Notes: generated by a model from the sequence alone, not told the origin. Counted from the first letter of the stretch, positions 11,201 through 23,825 are shown. The stretch: 64,000 bases of DNA from Pohlia nutans (GCA_022496805.1 CM040093.1:7960213-8024212); one strand, 5' to 3'. Numbers and translations are program-made.

Positions 11201-13952
11201 TTCAAAATCCCTTATTTGTTAGATTATTAATCCAAGTCCTAAGTCCTAATTCTATTAGCCAACATTACTTCTAGTTTGGTTGGTTACTACCAGTTAAGAT
11301 ACAAAAGGACAATCATGGGTAATGGTCTGATATGGGTACCCCGGTTACGTGTAACCGTATGTGTGACTGTGTGTAACTCATTTTATGCGTGCCAAAAATT
11401 TCGTTTTTAGCATAGTGTATGCAGCACCTACTATGCCATCTACAACACCATCTAATTTTTGTAATTTTTCAATATTTTTTCCTTACCAAAAAGATTTTTT
11501 TCTAAAATCACACTAATTCAGGAGGGGGTACCCATATCAGGCCATCACCCTCATGATCTTTCTCTGTATATGTTCTTCATGAACTTTCACAAACTCATCT
11601 TTTGTATTATTCTTGTTCTTTAAAATATGTGTTTTTGTTCTTACATGCATAATTTAATACTATTGGAATGCTGGACAACTTACTGGTAATATAAGTGGTC
11701 TCTGGTTCCCGGCGAGCTGCCGTGCTGATGATGGGGCACCCGGATGGACGTGGGTTGGCTGGATGCTAGACTTGCACTTTCGGAGCCTTCTTCTCCTGAC
11801 CCAGGAATGGGGATTCGCTTCTGCGCCTCCATGTCAGCTGTTTTTTGAATCTACGCACACATATACACACACTCCAGTTTAAACCTCCTGTAGTTTTAAC
11901 AGTTGCAATCATGCATCCAGGAATCAAGTGCGACACTCTTAATTTTATTTAGATTATTTTGTATGTTTAATGCTAATCCAAATCTCACGAATTAGTGTAC
12001 ATACTTATCATGAACACCATTTACTTGCACAACTAGGATTAATTAGCTAAGTAAGTTTGTTAGCAATGTAGGAGAGTAGCTATAACAACATTACAATTCT
12101 TAAATGTTGTTGAACAAGCTGTGACGTTGCTTAAATTACTCCCCCTACCTATGTGTATTATTCTAGTAATGTTGCTTTGATTTCTTGTTGATCACTCGTG
12201 AGTCACTATTCGATGATGGTGAGATTTTCAATGAGAAAAACTCATTTACTTTATCATACACTAAGGTCGTTACAAAAAATTAGAGATGACACTAAAGAGA
12301 ATGAAGAATGTAGCTACTACAAGTAAACAATAGAGGTTGAAAAACTTTCCAACTTTCTCATGAACTCAACATGTTGAAAGACTTTTGAAAGGTTTGGAGA
12401 ACTCTAACAAGTTGAGATTTTACTGAAGAGGATATCGTTAGCTGACCTCGGGAAATAGATCCACCTGCTCGCCTACCCACCAGCTGACAAGATGATCGTA
12501 GTAGATGGTTTGCAGTACCAGAACAATTGTCGTCAATGTGTACAGCTGATGCATGATCCACATATTCATCTCAGGTAAATTAGCTCTGGGTTTAGCCAGG
12601 GGTTTAAGTAGACATGCATCCCAATAAAGTTCCTTTTCTGCCACTTGGATATATGATCCATTGTGGATTCATACCATGGTTACCACGTATAGAAAGAGAA
12701 AAATGGTTCAGAATCTCACAAGCGCCATATAGAATTGAGTTGGCAGCTGCAAGGATCGACGAATCACAACCCACACGAGCCAAGTACTTCACCCTGTTAG
12801 CATTCATTCATGAAATAACAGAGTAACTTGAAAAAGATCTACTAGCACAGTCAAGCACTCCTTGGATATTAAGTAGTTTATATAACAATGGGAGAGGATC
12901 GACAGGTTAAGTTCAAGGCTAAAAATCGTGTGCTAATGTGGAAAACAGGGACTACTAATTAATTTCTTACTCTGTTATTTGAGCTCAGGCTAATTGCCAC
13001 GATCCTCCCAGTGAAAGCTACAACATTAATTTGAGATGAATTACAATGGGATGAATTAATCATCATACCGTGGCTGGCTCCAAGTAGCATCCCAATAGAT
13101 TAAACCCGTCCCTGCACATCAATTTATCAAGAGACGTATCGATCATTCAATGAACATTAAATTCAATGCCTTTCCTATCAGTAAAATATTCTTTGTTTGT
13201 TAGCTGTATAGTACAACTGTCGTTTACCAAAACAAAAATTCTCCGAGAGTGGTACAATAGTGAATACAAGGAACGAAGAGAATACGAGGAACTAAGAGGA
13301 CCAATTGTCACAAAACGCGTTTTGGTCACATTATACACAGTTCATCAAAGCTCCGTAAGAATTGTGCAGTAGTGAAGTAAAAGAGTCTGAAGGCCATGGA
13401 GTTTCTGTCGATGCATGTTTTCTTGTTCAAAAAACGGAGATTAGCGGTGAGCCTGCGGCAATGTCAGTGAGTAAAAGTCTAAAACGCCCAATCTGCATCA
13501 CTGAACTTTGCAACGGTGGCATTTTCTCATTTCACCTCGGTTTTCTGATTGCAATACATCATATTAAAGCTCTTGTTATATACTACAAGATCAACAGTGT
13601 CGATCGTGTCAAACTGAAGTCATTTTGACACAAACAGATGATTTGCAGCAGAAGTTAGTCCAAGTTTCCTACACTACAGAAAATACACAGTGGACGCTTG
13701 GGGGTTGATCAAGTACCCGACGACCCATGTCATGAGGAAGAGCAAGGAGACGCCCTCCGTGGACTTCTCCCGGAAGTTGGTGAGGATCTGCGGCACCTCG
13801 GCCACGCCCCAGCTCACCACGCTCATCAAGCCCAGCGCCAGCGAGAATCGATCTCGCGTGCTGCACACGCAGTCCAGCAGGTACCGCTGCACCCATCGCA
13901 CGCACGGCAAATCAACCGGACACTGCGGTTGCGGCCCAAACACTCCCTCCAT
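8258..13952 (-). CDS. PQ-loop vacuolar amino-acid transporter (YPQ / SLC66A1-like), 8 coding exons
   Basis: The gene joins eight exons: 13952-13717, 13111-13069, 12569-12447, 11850-11684, 10413-10221, 9432-9223, 8927-8848 and 8492-8258. All have GT/AG borders and consistent phases, giving about 428 aa. The first PQ-loop repeat has the PQ at residues 54-55 (WGVAEVPQILTNF), followed by DGFNLLGCYLEPAT. The second has its PQ at 319-320 (YMGGRLPQIYLN), followed by KRGTVEGLNPLMF and NATYVGSILVRSMEW. Between them is a hydrophilic Ser/Gly-rich loop. Seven membrane helices are expected. Family knowledge: yeast Ypq1, human PQLC2 and plant PQ-loop proteins export cationic amino acids from the vacuole or lysosome. 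The start is the ATG before EGVFGPQ; a longer reading begins with a non-ATG codon. The acceptor of exon 3 (12569) and the C-terminus after LLDIF are the least certain parts, because the last 40 residues may be intron read-through. Introns 1 and 5 carry MITEs. Confidence 0.9.
9679..9842. mobile_element. Small foldback element in intron 5 of the PQ-loop gene
   Basis: The arms match as TAGAAATCTTGTCAAATATG against the inverse of ACATTTGACATGATTTCTA, plus further pairing around GACTAAATT. It is about 164 bp, mostly arm. Confidence 0.5.
9844..10094. mobile_element. TIR MITE in intron 5 of the PQ-loop gene
   Basis: 251 bp with about 23-bp inverted ends, GGTCATATTCGTTATATT against GGCCATATTCGTTATATT. 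It is directly adjacent to the foldback. The superfamily is not evident. Confidence 0.55.
12614..12826 (+). other. 70-aa open frame inside intron 2 of the PQ-loop gene, antisense to it
   Basis: ATG to TAA on the plus strand, with balanced amino-acid usage (KVPFLPLGYMIHCGFIPWLP, later PTRAKYFTLLAFIHEIT). It may be a captured fragment of another coding sequence. I do not recognise it, and a chance frame is possible. Confidence 0.25.
13465..13708 (+). mobile_element. TTAA MITE, family B, degenerate copy in PQ-loop intron 1
   Basis: The interior is colinear with 608-863. The left terminus has lost its CCCCTAAG, and the right end reads GACGCTTGGGGGTTGA, so the TTAA is mutated. The right end lies five bases from the 5' splice site GTAC at 13716. 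Confidence 0.75.
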
Positions 13953-15464
13953 CACCACCAACCTCCTGAACCTGGAAGCCAACGATGTACGTTTACAGTG
14001 CCCGAATCACGCAGTTCTGTAACAATCGTTGCCCTTCAGTCTTCCTGGCAACCTCCTCAACTTGGAAATTGAGCCTCCACGCACCTTGTCCATGTACGTT
14101 TCTCTTGGCTCTCACAAGTAATCAAACTCACACAGAATTTAACTACGTCATCAGTTAATGCATGTCAGAGCAAACTTAGACTGGTTAATATACGCACTGG
14201 AATCGCCTTCGAGGTTCTAAAGCGTGAATTTAAACGTTCTTTCAACTACATCAGAGAGCTAGGTTAAAGCTCGAGAATACAGGACGTTGCAATATCCGAC
14301 CGTAATGACTCTTGAAATCCAATTTCAGACAAAACCTTGTGCGCGCATTATGTATCTGTCATCTCCACCGAAATCTAGCTAACCGCAAATGAACTCAGAT
14401 AGTCACCGATCGATTGAAGCTCAATAGTGGGCTGTAAGTGGAAAATATGGCAGTGCTCACCTTGTAGTAGAGATGAGAGATGCTAAGTAAGCGACTGTAC
14501 ATGCATGTCCTAGAAGATACTGGAGAAATAAAAGAGGATTACTGTTTCAGAATCTAGTCTTACTAACTTATCCTGACAGTACGTCGATGTTGATCACGAT
14601 GATGACGACGACGATGATAAGTAGAAATCATGGCTGCATCGTGTGTCGTTCGAAAGAAAGAAAGAAAGAAGGGTGCAAGTGGCGATAGTGATATATCGAT
14701 TCCTGACAGCACTATCGACGAGGCTCTGGGCCCGGAACGCCGCTACAGTGAATTGAAACGAATCCTGTCAATGTCTAGGCGTCTACTATACACTAGTACT
14801 GTGCAGGCAGGTGAATGAGTGGCAGCGGTGGAACGATCGATATATGCGCTTCGTCTTATCTGCAATTTCAATCTGTACGAGATGGGATTCCGCCTTTTAA
14901 TGTTTCAAAGTATAATACTGACAGTGTTCATTTGACTTCTTGTTTTATTGTCTCTGCCCCACCAGGAGAGAGACTACGGAAACGCTTCGTTTTTAAGGAG
15001 TTACATGGCTGAACAGTACAAACAAGGTGTAAAAGTAAATCTAGGGTAAATACTAAGACAGAGACTACGCGACTAGCCGCTTACGCGACTAGCCACTTGT
15101 TAAATTACAAAAAAATTGTTTTATTTGTGGAAAATTTATTATTAAAAAAAAGGAGAAAGAGTTGGTGATCTGAGTGAGTGATGATGGTGATCTGGCGGAA
15201 GTGGGGTCAGCGTATATCATGGGCGACGTGAAAGACGGTGGCGATGACACGATGCCCATGCACTTAATCCACGCCGCTGTAGTAGCGTAGCTTAGCTCAC
15301 TCTGACCGCATGCATGCACTAGCACCTGACTGCAAAGTACAGTGCAAAATTAGTCGAATGGAATTGACAAATTACCGGTTGAAACTCATAGTTTTAGGGG
15401 TAAAATTTGTGATACTCGGGTGCTACCTAGGTGAAACATAGGTAATAATCAGATGGGTTCTTGT
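13953..15464 (-). promoter_or_regulatory. Upstream region of the PQ-loop gene
   Basis: No element or other gene recognised. GC content is raised near the gene (to about 14100), and the region presumably holds 5' UTR and promoter. A 62-codon ATG frame at 14630-14818 is not supported by anything else. Confidence 0.3.
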
Positions 15465-15838
15465 TTAACCCTTAAACGTCAAGGTAAGCCCCATGGGCTT
15501 ATTTAAAAGAGAATAATCAAGAAAAGAGTAGATTTTCTCAACCAAATCAAGCGTGGATTGGTGCGTTGGAAAGCTACTGAAAAAGCGATCTAGATTGCAA
15601 ATTTGCGCCTCATTTGAGAGATTGTGGAGTCGTTGGTAAGCAATCAAAGTTGTGAAATTGAACAAGTTTTTGAGGTTGGGGCAGCTGAGATGCCGCAGTG
15701 CTACAGTGTTACAGTGAAAGCCAGCAGTGTCCCACAGAGCCGTTTTTGCATTTTTTTCGTTTTTTTTTTTTTTTCCTCCGAAAATTTAGATGCCTTCCGG
15801 GCTGCCCCGCCCAGGCCCTCTTGACGTTTAAGGGTTAA
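15465..15838 (+). mobile_element. TTAA MITE, family H
   Basis: 374 bp with a perfect 19-bp inverted repeat, TTAACCCTTAAACGTCAAG at the left and its inverse at the right. Confidence 0.85.
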
Positions 15839-15935
15839 AACCGGTTGCTTTTGTAAAATATTGGATTCAGTTAGCTAGTTTCCTTGAAAAACTCCCCATT
15901 CAGTGCCTAACTGACTATTATATGGATTGTTCTCT

Positions 15936-16458
15936 GACTCTAAATCCCCTTGACGTTAATGCATGAGGACAAAAATTGGCCTTTATTTTGTGCCGGTTGG
16001 GGTTCACTTTTAAAACTAACTCCCTCAGTCTTCTAATGGTTTAATATTCCCGAGTTTAGGACTTCACTAATTTCTAACGATTTCCGTTCGACATCTGTTA
16101 TTTCATGGGTTCGTACATTTTCCGCACGGATTTCGCACGGATTTTGCGCTAATTCTGCACTGGATTCGCATGGCTTCTACATTCACTCTTTTTGTTATCA
16201 ACAAAGTGCGGAATCCGTGTGAAATTAGCGCGAAATCCGTGCAAAAAATGTACGAACCCATGAAATATCGGATGTCGCACGAAAATCGTTTAAAATCCGT
16301 GGTGTTCTAAATTCGTGATGTTGGGGCAATAAACCCCAAATTTGAAAGAAAAAAATTGTCAAAAAAACTAGGCTAGGATGCCCAAAATGGAAATTTTAAA
16401 GAAATGGGCCCGGGGATGAATAGTGTTTGCATTTATGTCAAAGGGGGGATTTGGAGTT
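15936..16458 (+). mobile_element. Element K, copy 1, with a nested foldback
   Basis: Ends GACTCTAAATCCCC and inverse of AACTCCAAATCCCC. The blocks around GACGTTAATGCATGAGGACA and AAATTGTCAAAAAAACTAGG match K copies at 17414 and 58814. A foldback of about 270 bp interrupts it. Confidence 0.55.
16054..16320. mobile_element. Foldback element nested in K copy 1
   Basis: Two arms of about 115 bp pair across a short centre. Both carry TTTCATGGGTTCGTACATTT and GCACGGATTTCGC in inverse orientation. Confidence 0.7.
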
Positions 16459-16787
16459 GGGGTGGACAGTTGATGAATCCGTAAATTCATCCATGCAGCC
16501 AAAAAAAGATTTGTTTTACACCTTAGAGTGTAACCACGTAGGGAAAAAGTTGATAGAATCATTCATATATGTATGTGTTCATCCATAAATTGTCTACTAC
16601 AAGGTACTTTCATCCAAATAGTAGCAATTTCAGAAAAAAATTAAGAGTACTTTGACAATTTCATCCATTTTTTGGCCCATTTTTTCTAGTGTAAAAATAG
16701 TCGCTTCCAAAATTAGGTAAGACAAATTCAGGAGAAAATTTGCCAGAAAAAAATTGGCTGAATCCCTGGTTCCTCCACTTGTGTATA

Positions 16788-17193
16788 ATAGGGTAGATTG
16801 TCCTATTACCAACCACTTAAGCAATCTGACCTATATTTGGCAGTGGTAAATCCGGAAAAAAATTATGACCGCATTCGAAATAGGATTTCATGAGGATTGC
16901 AAAAAATTGCAACTTATAATTTGCATTTCTCAATTTTATACAAAATTCCAAAGTGGAAAGTAACCTGTGACCCAAATCCAACCACTAGGCTTCCCCATGT
17001 CCACACCATGTGGTGCTAACTTTCACTCACAATGATACCCAAAACCACCAACTATTTCTTCGCAATGCTTGGCGTGCCATTGATCTACTTGAATAGTGAA
17101 ATTGGTGGTTTTGGGTCTCAACTGTGGTGGCTCCAAGAAAAGTCTACATGTCATAATTGGGGCAGTGGTTGGTAATAGGACAATCTACCCTAT
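16788..17193. mobile_element. TIR element with GGGTAGATTGTCC ends
   Basis: About 405 bp. Both ends carry the same inverted stretch of about 28 bp beginning GGGTAGATTGTCCTATTACC. The flanks read TATA, so a TA or ATA duplication is possible. Confidence 0.65.
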
Positions 17194-17413
17194 ATGCCTT
17201 TTGGGGTACTTTTTTGGCTCCCTCCCATTTTGGAGGAGACTCGGTCCCGCTCTTCGATGACGACACTGGGCTATGACTGGCATCTCAGAAGCTTATCACA
17301 CGGCTTAAAAGGTCGTTTCCTCATTCCTCAGGCCAGTTTTTTTGTTTCTTTTTGTTTCTTTCAAATTCTCGCCAAAGAATCTTACTTGGTTTTGGGAGTG
17401 GCTACCTCAATGG

Positions 17414-17922
17414 AATTTCTGTAAATCCTCCCCCCCCCGGACGTTAATGCAAGAGGACAAAAATTGCCTCCTATTTTGAACATGTAGGGGCCCACCTTAA
17501 AAAATAACCCCCTCTTCCAAGGGTTTAAAATTCATGACAGGGTCCTCCTAGATCAAATTGGGGCTGTAGGTCCCAAATTTGCAAAAAAAAAATTGTCAAA
17601 AAAAGACCTTATGGTGCCCAAAATGGAAATTTTAGAAAATGGGGCCCATGGGTGAACAGTGCTTGCATTAACCCCTAAAGGACCAAGGATTCATGGTTTT
17701 AAAATGACAAGTTTAAACAACCATATTGTGAAAATTTTAATTTTAATGGGATCAAATTTTATATCACTCGAATTAGTGAAGAATATTACATATGTTGAAT
17801 AAATAAATAAAATAAAAAATAAACAAAAAAGAATCTATATAAAAGCTACTCAAAATTACTGACCACATGGTGACCTTATGGTCCTTTAGGGGTTAACGTT
17901 TTGGGGGGCTTTAGAGTCGAGG
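17414..17922 (+). mobile_element. Element K, copy 2 (MULE-like)
   Basis: It is flanked by the 10-bp direct repeat ACCTCAATGG (17404-17413 and 17923-17932), a length typical of Mutator-like elements. Its right end is the inverse of GACTCTAAAGCCCCCC. A family A element sits inside it. Confidence 0.6.
17668..17896 (+). mobile_element. TTAA MITE, family A, copy 2, nested in K
   Basis: 229 bp with a perfect 18-bp inverted repeat TTAACCCCTAAAGGACCA. K copy 1 at the matching point reads GCATTTATGTC without an insert, against GCATTAA...TTAACGT here. Confidence 0.85.
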
Positions 17923-18185
17923 ACCTCAATGGGCCAAAAAGTGGCAAAGTCCATCCTCTCCCAAAAATACTATAATTACCAATATTTGGATGAAAATGTA
18001 TTATAACAAATAATTTCATGGATGACCATACATTTATGGATGATTCTGTTTTTTTTTTAACCTAGCTACATTTCAAGGTGTTTATTGCTTTACCAATGAA
18101 AATGGAAAAAAAGGTTGCCTATGGTTGAGTGTATTTCCTATTATTAAACCACAATTGTGGATCTTGAGGACTAACGCACCTAACC

Positions 18186-18991
18186 CTAACCCCTAACCGT
18201 CCATATTTTGGACGGATTTTGGGTTGCTTTCACCTTTGAAGAGCTGTAACTTTTGCATATAGTGTTCGATTTCAATGAATTTTTTCAAAAGCCTGCATCT
18301 TAATGTTTAGTTTGTGTGGTAAAAATTTCAGATCAACCCAACATGTTATGAAACTTGAAGAATCATTTTTAGTGTGTGGGTCTTAATTTTGGTTTACTAA
18401 AGTGCACTTTAATGGGTGCAACTTTGGAGGCTTTTCTCCTTGATCCAATGTCCACTTTCAATAAACATTGTTGGGTTGGATTCTCCTTGAAGTCTATTTA
18501 TCATGGTAAAATTTTCATGTCAATTCAACTTGTTTTGAATGTTTGGGAATCATTTTAGTGCACAAGTATATTTTGGACACTTTTTGCTTTTTGAATCTAA
18601 TGGGTCACTTTTCATGCTACTTTTTGACATTTCAAAGCCATTTTTGGACACATCAAAGATAATTATAAAAGAAATTGTACCAATGTGTTTATATTTATTT
18701 ATTTGAACCACTTTATAGTTTAAAGTTTTTTCATTTGAGTAGATTTAGAAATTTAATTTCACCTCAAATGTGTTGTTAGGAAAATCTCATAACCCTTTTT
18801 CAACACTAAAACATTATGATCTTGCAATCTATGTGGCGAAATGACTCCAAATTTTATTAACACCATCTACAACATGTATACTATAAGATTGTATTGTTGA
18901 GATTTCTATACCTACTTATATTTAGACCTATAACACTTTAAAAGCTATGATGTTTTTAAGCCCAGAAAAGCTAGGGACGCTTAGAGGTTAA
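18186..18991 (+). mobile_element. TTAA MITE, family I
   Basis: 806 bp. Left end CTAACCCCTAACCGTCC (one TTAA mutated), right end the inverse of TTAACCTCTAAGCGTCCC. Confidence 0.7.
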
Positions 18992-21900
18992 GTACTCCGT
19001 ATGCATTATTAGGAAACCAAATGAATTGGTTTTAAGTTTCTGAAGCTTCGCTTATTGATTACTCAAAAGTTGTTGACTTTGTATTCTTGTCCATTTACTC
19101 GAAAATAGTTCTAGTTCTAGCCTATCCACAGGAATGAAAAAACTACCTCATAGAAACTAAAAACAATGAAACAAAGGCATGTCATTGGTCTATTAGAGTA
19201 AGGTAATAACTAACCCAAATAAGGGTCATGTTCCTGACGTTTGGATTGAGCCAGAAGGAAGAGGTTAGAGTTGACAGGTACTAGAGTCTTTACTCAATTT
19301 TTATGCACAAAAATGGTTGTAACTAGACCGTAACTATAAATATAAATAAATAAATAAATAAAATTTAAAAACAAAAAAACTTTAAGGTTCTTAAGCCCAT
19401 GTACTGCTCATCTCCTAATCTGGCCATATTCTGTCAGGAAAAAGCATAAGGGATTCGGGAATACAAGATTTTGTTAGTAAGTTAAACTTAAGTGAGGTTG
19501 AGTTGGTTGTTTCTTGCCAATGATAGTTCATTGAGTCTATGCTTCCTGACACTTTCCGGATTTTTTATATAGTGATTATTTTAGAGCCTTGATGATTTCC
19601 GGATTCTTTATAAAAAAAAACTATTGTAGAGTCCCACAGATCGAGGAGGGTGTGATCCCCTAATTGCTTAAGAACCTTATGACATACATCAAGTTTAGAC
19701 TTTTGTCCATAGAATTTGACTGGGTAAAAATTTGTAAGGTTTAGTTTTGAGTAAGGGTTGGTTTTGGGTAATGGTCATTGTTTGATTGAAGAAAAAAGAA
19801 AGAAAATCTGGTCCTTTGTAGGGCCAATTTGAATGAAGAGTTTGTTTATTCAACACCCATACTACGGTGATTGTATGAAACACATGTACTATTTTGGTTG
19901 CCCATACGACAAATCTTATATCGCAGCTTTTCAAATATTGAACCAATAGAGGCGAAATTTATATTGAAGGTGGATGACATCCTTTTAATTATAATTTACG
20001 ATATTCTTTTAATTTTGAAAAATCATTCACTTTTTTAAATGTAATTTTGCTAATCTGTCATGTTGTCAATTTTTATGGTTTGTAAAACTTTTGAGCAAAA
20101 TTAACAATCTAAAAGTCACCTTTTCTAAGAATATTTTGCATATTGTCATAAACCTATGGTGCAAGGGGCAATCAAAAGTAGTAAATATCTTTGTTTTCCA
20201 CAAGGGTGCAATTCAAATAGGACTCCTTTTAACATCAAAAATCACTTATTTACCATTTCTTTGTTGAAATCTCTTCTGCAAAAAGTTCTCACAAGTGGCA
20301 AATAATTAGTTTACTCTTTATTTTCTTAACGATTTAAATGTCCTTATATCCATTTTCTTGAGATTTTAGACTTTCTTAGTTCTTACTCTTAGAAAATTTT
20401 CCTAGTCTTGGTCTTTCTAGGGTAATTATAATCTTCTTATAAATCTAAACATTGGCTTTATTTCTTTATTTTTATAAATCAATTTTAAATTTTAAAATAC
20501 TCCAAAAAATAATCACTTATATTGAACCAAAATGCAACAAACAATACAGGTGTTTCGTACAATCACCCACCAAAATGGAAAATTTAATACTATTAAAGTA
20601 TGTGTCTCCGATATAAGAGGAACGCCAAAAAAAAATAACAAGTATCTAATGTGGTATATGCAAAACGATATAGGAATGAAGATGTAAGTGTTCTTTTAAT
20701 TTTTAATTTTTTTGACCACTTTCATTTTACCAAAGATTGTAAAATGAGAGAAAAAAACTAGTTTCATTTATTAACCATGCCATGCAAAGTTGCGGACTGA
20801 ACTCCATCTGCTAAAGTGTGTTGTTTGAATCTGCTTTATATACCGTAGTTCCATAGTTGGGTCACCACCCCACGAACGAATATTTAATATTTTTTGAAAA
20901 ACAAGGTTCGTTTCTCAGAAAATGAATTTTTGGTTTTTTTTAGCAAACAGATTTTAAAATGGCCCAAAATAGCTTAGAAGTAGCAAAATATAGCTTTAAA
21001 TAGTTTATTCTATTTTTTTAGGTCCTCGTACTTTCCAATTTTTTACATTTTTATTTTTTGAATTATTTTTTGGTGACCAGCTCTGGTACTATGGTAGTAA
21101 TGCACTAATGCCTTAAAACTATCCTCATCATTGAATAATAAAAATTCATCCCTTCCATATTATTTTGCTTGCATATTTTTTTTAAATAAGCTACTTGTAT
21201 ATCCTACATGTATATCCTACATGTACAATATAATTAAAGACACCTTAACAAGCAATCCTTGAGTTAATCAATGAGAGCTCAATGGGTGGTTTCAGATATA
21301 TTGAATATAGATGTATTTGAACAAAACTGCGACTTAGCATGGCCAAAACTTGGCATTTGTAAAACTCTAGCAATTTATAGACCCTCAATTTAATCAGTTG
21401 TTCATGAGACATGTAATGCAAAGATGAAATGAGATTCTAGTTTGCATTGAATTGAGTCATTGACATGACATGATCCTCAACTCATTCTTTGTGGCCTGAG
21501 CTACTCTGTAATGTACTCAACTTTGGAAGGCTATTTCTTTGAATAAAATGTAGCTTTCACTGTATTCCAATTTTTTTTTACTTTCTAATTTGATATATAA
21601 TCCAACCATCTATACCGCACTTTCGGTTCTCAATTTTCAAATTCAACCAACTCTGTTGGCTCCATCACAATTAGTCGTTTCCTCTCTGATTGACTCAAAG
21701 ACCGATTGTTTAACAATTTCAAGTCCCCAAGTGTACTAAATCAATCATATGAATATAAACATTTAATGTTTATATATATATAGTATTACTATAATTGTTA
21801 CTATAATTATTCAAGATATAAGTTAGAAAAAGACAACCTATTAATAATGTTTTGATAACTGTAGCATTTCTTACAAATGTCTCCAATTGATCATCTTTCC

Positions 21901-22132
21901 AATCGATCATCTTTCCAATCGCTCATCTTTCCAATTGGGCTTGATGACAATGCGATTGATAATCAAATACCGTGTATGTCACCCTTGGAGTATCATGCTA
22001 AGAGCATCTCTAGTAGCACTCCGAAGAGGCCCCGACCTTTGGATAATGGATGAAAAGCTTATTTAGAATCACTCCAAGGCTCTAAAAATTTCCTAGGTAT
22101 CAAGAGTCCTCAACTCACCACTAGAAGTTAAC
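18992..22132. other. Intergenic, mostly featureless
   Basis: It contains repeat P at 19384-19679 and a single GAGCATCTC-type end near 22000. Otherwise this is AT-rich DNA with no gene seen on either strand. Confidence 0.4.
19384..19679 (+). repeat. Repeat P, copy 2
   Basis: Short inverted ends AAGGTTCTTAAGC and GCTTAAGAACCTT. The interior matches 3440-3700 in inverted orientation, and both its ends match the short form at 4660-4735. Confidence 0.5.
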
Positions 22133-22600
22133 TTAACCCCTAAAGGACCATAAAGCTCCTAGGGGGACTTTTGGAACTAGAAAGTGAGGAAAGTCAAGTT
22201 GTTGTAGTGGGAAATGTAACGTGAGCAATAAAGAGACCATGGCAAAGACCTTGGCTCTTTTAGAGAATTGAATCCGTCATTACTTTCTAGTCAAAAATTC
22301 ATGAAGTGTATGGTTTTTGGTGATTTTGAAGTTGCAAGGAGGCTATCAGGTTGTCACTTCTGACCCTCATATCTTCCTCTTTACACCTCCAAATTACGTA
22401 AAAACAATATCCTATGAGGATCATGATAATTTCTACGCTTGGTTAAAATTTCAGAATTTTTGAAGCACTTTGGACAATCTTGTTTCAACATATATATACA
22501 AAATACTTCAAACAAGTTCCATCAATCTTCTCAATAGTGAAATTTTCTCAAGAATTGTATAATTTTGTTGATCCTTTTTCATGCGACTTTGTGTTCTTTA
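22133..22600 (-). mobile_element. TTAA MITE, family F, copy 2, truncated
   Basis: It starts TTAACCCCTAAAGGACCA and follows family F copy 1 in inverted order to the AGATTGATGGAACTT-equivalent block and beyond. The other terminus is missing. Confidence 0.65.
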
Positions 22601-22704
22601 GGGTATGCCTCAAGGTATGCCTGTTTTGCATAGTTTAGTTGGAAATACTCTAGTGGTTCAGTCAAATTGTCCCTATAACTTGTGTGGGTTGCATGTGCCA
22701 AAAA

Positions 22705-22729
22705 TAATAATAATAATAATAATAATATA
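22705..22729. repeat. (AAT)n microsatellite
   Basis: About eight AAT units. Confidence 0.9.
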
Positions 22730-22782
22730 CTCTATATTATTAAACGAGGAGTGTCACGAAATATGTCACAAATTCACCCAAT

Positions 22783-23020
22783 TTAACCCCTAAAGGACCA
22801 AGGATTCATGGTTTCAAAATGCTAACTTCAATCGATCATATTGTAAAAGGAGAATTGTGATGTGGTCAAGTTTTATATCATTGAAATTAGTGAAGAACAT
22901 TGTGTGTGTTGATCAAAACACAAATACATTTGAACTAAAGGAAATCCACATAAGACTTGCTCAAAAATGCTATAAAAAACATGAGGCCCAATTCAAACTT
23001 CTTGGTCCTTTAGGGGTTAA
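22783..23020 (+). mobile_element. TTAA MITE, family A, copy 3
   Basis: 238 bp with TTAACCCCTAAAGGACCA at the left and the inverse TTGGTCCTTTAGGGGTTAA at the right. The interior is colinear with 17668-17896. Confidence 0.85.
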
Positions 23021-23251
23021 TGATCACTCGTTTTCATCCATATAATTTTTCGTACAATAAGATGAAGATACTTTGCTTCACAATTTCATGCCTTACGGCA
23101 ATGCAAAGTGGTGAAAAATCAATCCAAACATGGTATTATTGCATTGCAATGGGCTTTGTTGGCTCTCACCACAGGGAAGAGGCATTGCGAGAACACCCAT
23201 TTTCTTAGGCTAAATATCATTGTAGCAAATATATTCCGTCCATGATTCCAC

Positions 23252-23825
23252 TTAACCCCTCAAGGACCAAGGCTGATTTTCCAAGTTCGGTCAGCTCACT
23301 GTGGAATGAGTATTGATCCTCAATTCTTGAGATTTTTTGTGGTGATTCTACTCTTTGTAACGAAGATGGGGTGGTAATTTGCGTACGTAGGTGATGTATA
23401 AATCAAAAGACACAATCATGCAAAGGTGAAAAACCTAACTGCGGGCAGCTCCTGAAAATTTTCATACAATGAGCTATGCATCTGAATTTTTGCACACAAT
23501 GAGCTAACACCCTCATGCACACATTTGCCAAATTCATTTTACCAAATTTGAGACTAAACTTTGCATTTTCGGCATTTTCAGAAAGTTTCAAATATGGGCA
23601 GCATGTCAAAAAAAAAGGTGCAACCAACTTTGAAGCTTATAATCTTACTATTGAAGAACCCTGAACGGTTGAAAATTTGTAGGTTGTAATAAATTCAAGT
23701 TGCTTGAAATATCCCACGGTTGGATTGGTCAAAAAGGTCATAGATCAAAAATATTTGTCTTTTTATGAAAAGGGGTACGTTGGAGTGTTTGGAGAGGAAC
23801 ATAGATGTGGTCCTTTAGGGGTTAA
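23252..23825 (+). mobile_element. TTAA MITE, family L
   Basis: 574 bp. Ends TTAACCCCTCAAGGACCA and inverse of TTAACCCCTAAAGGACCA. No second copy of its interior is in the window. Confidence 0.75.

Noticed and set aside
13690..14072. Plus-strand frames of 110 and 124 codons
   Set aside because: They are shadows of exon 1 of the PQ-loop gene.
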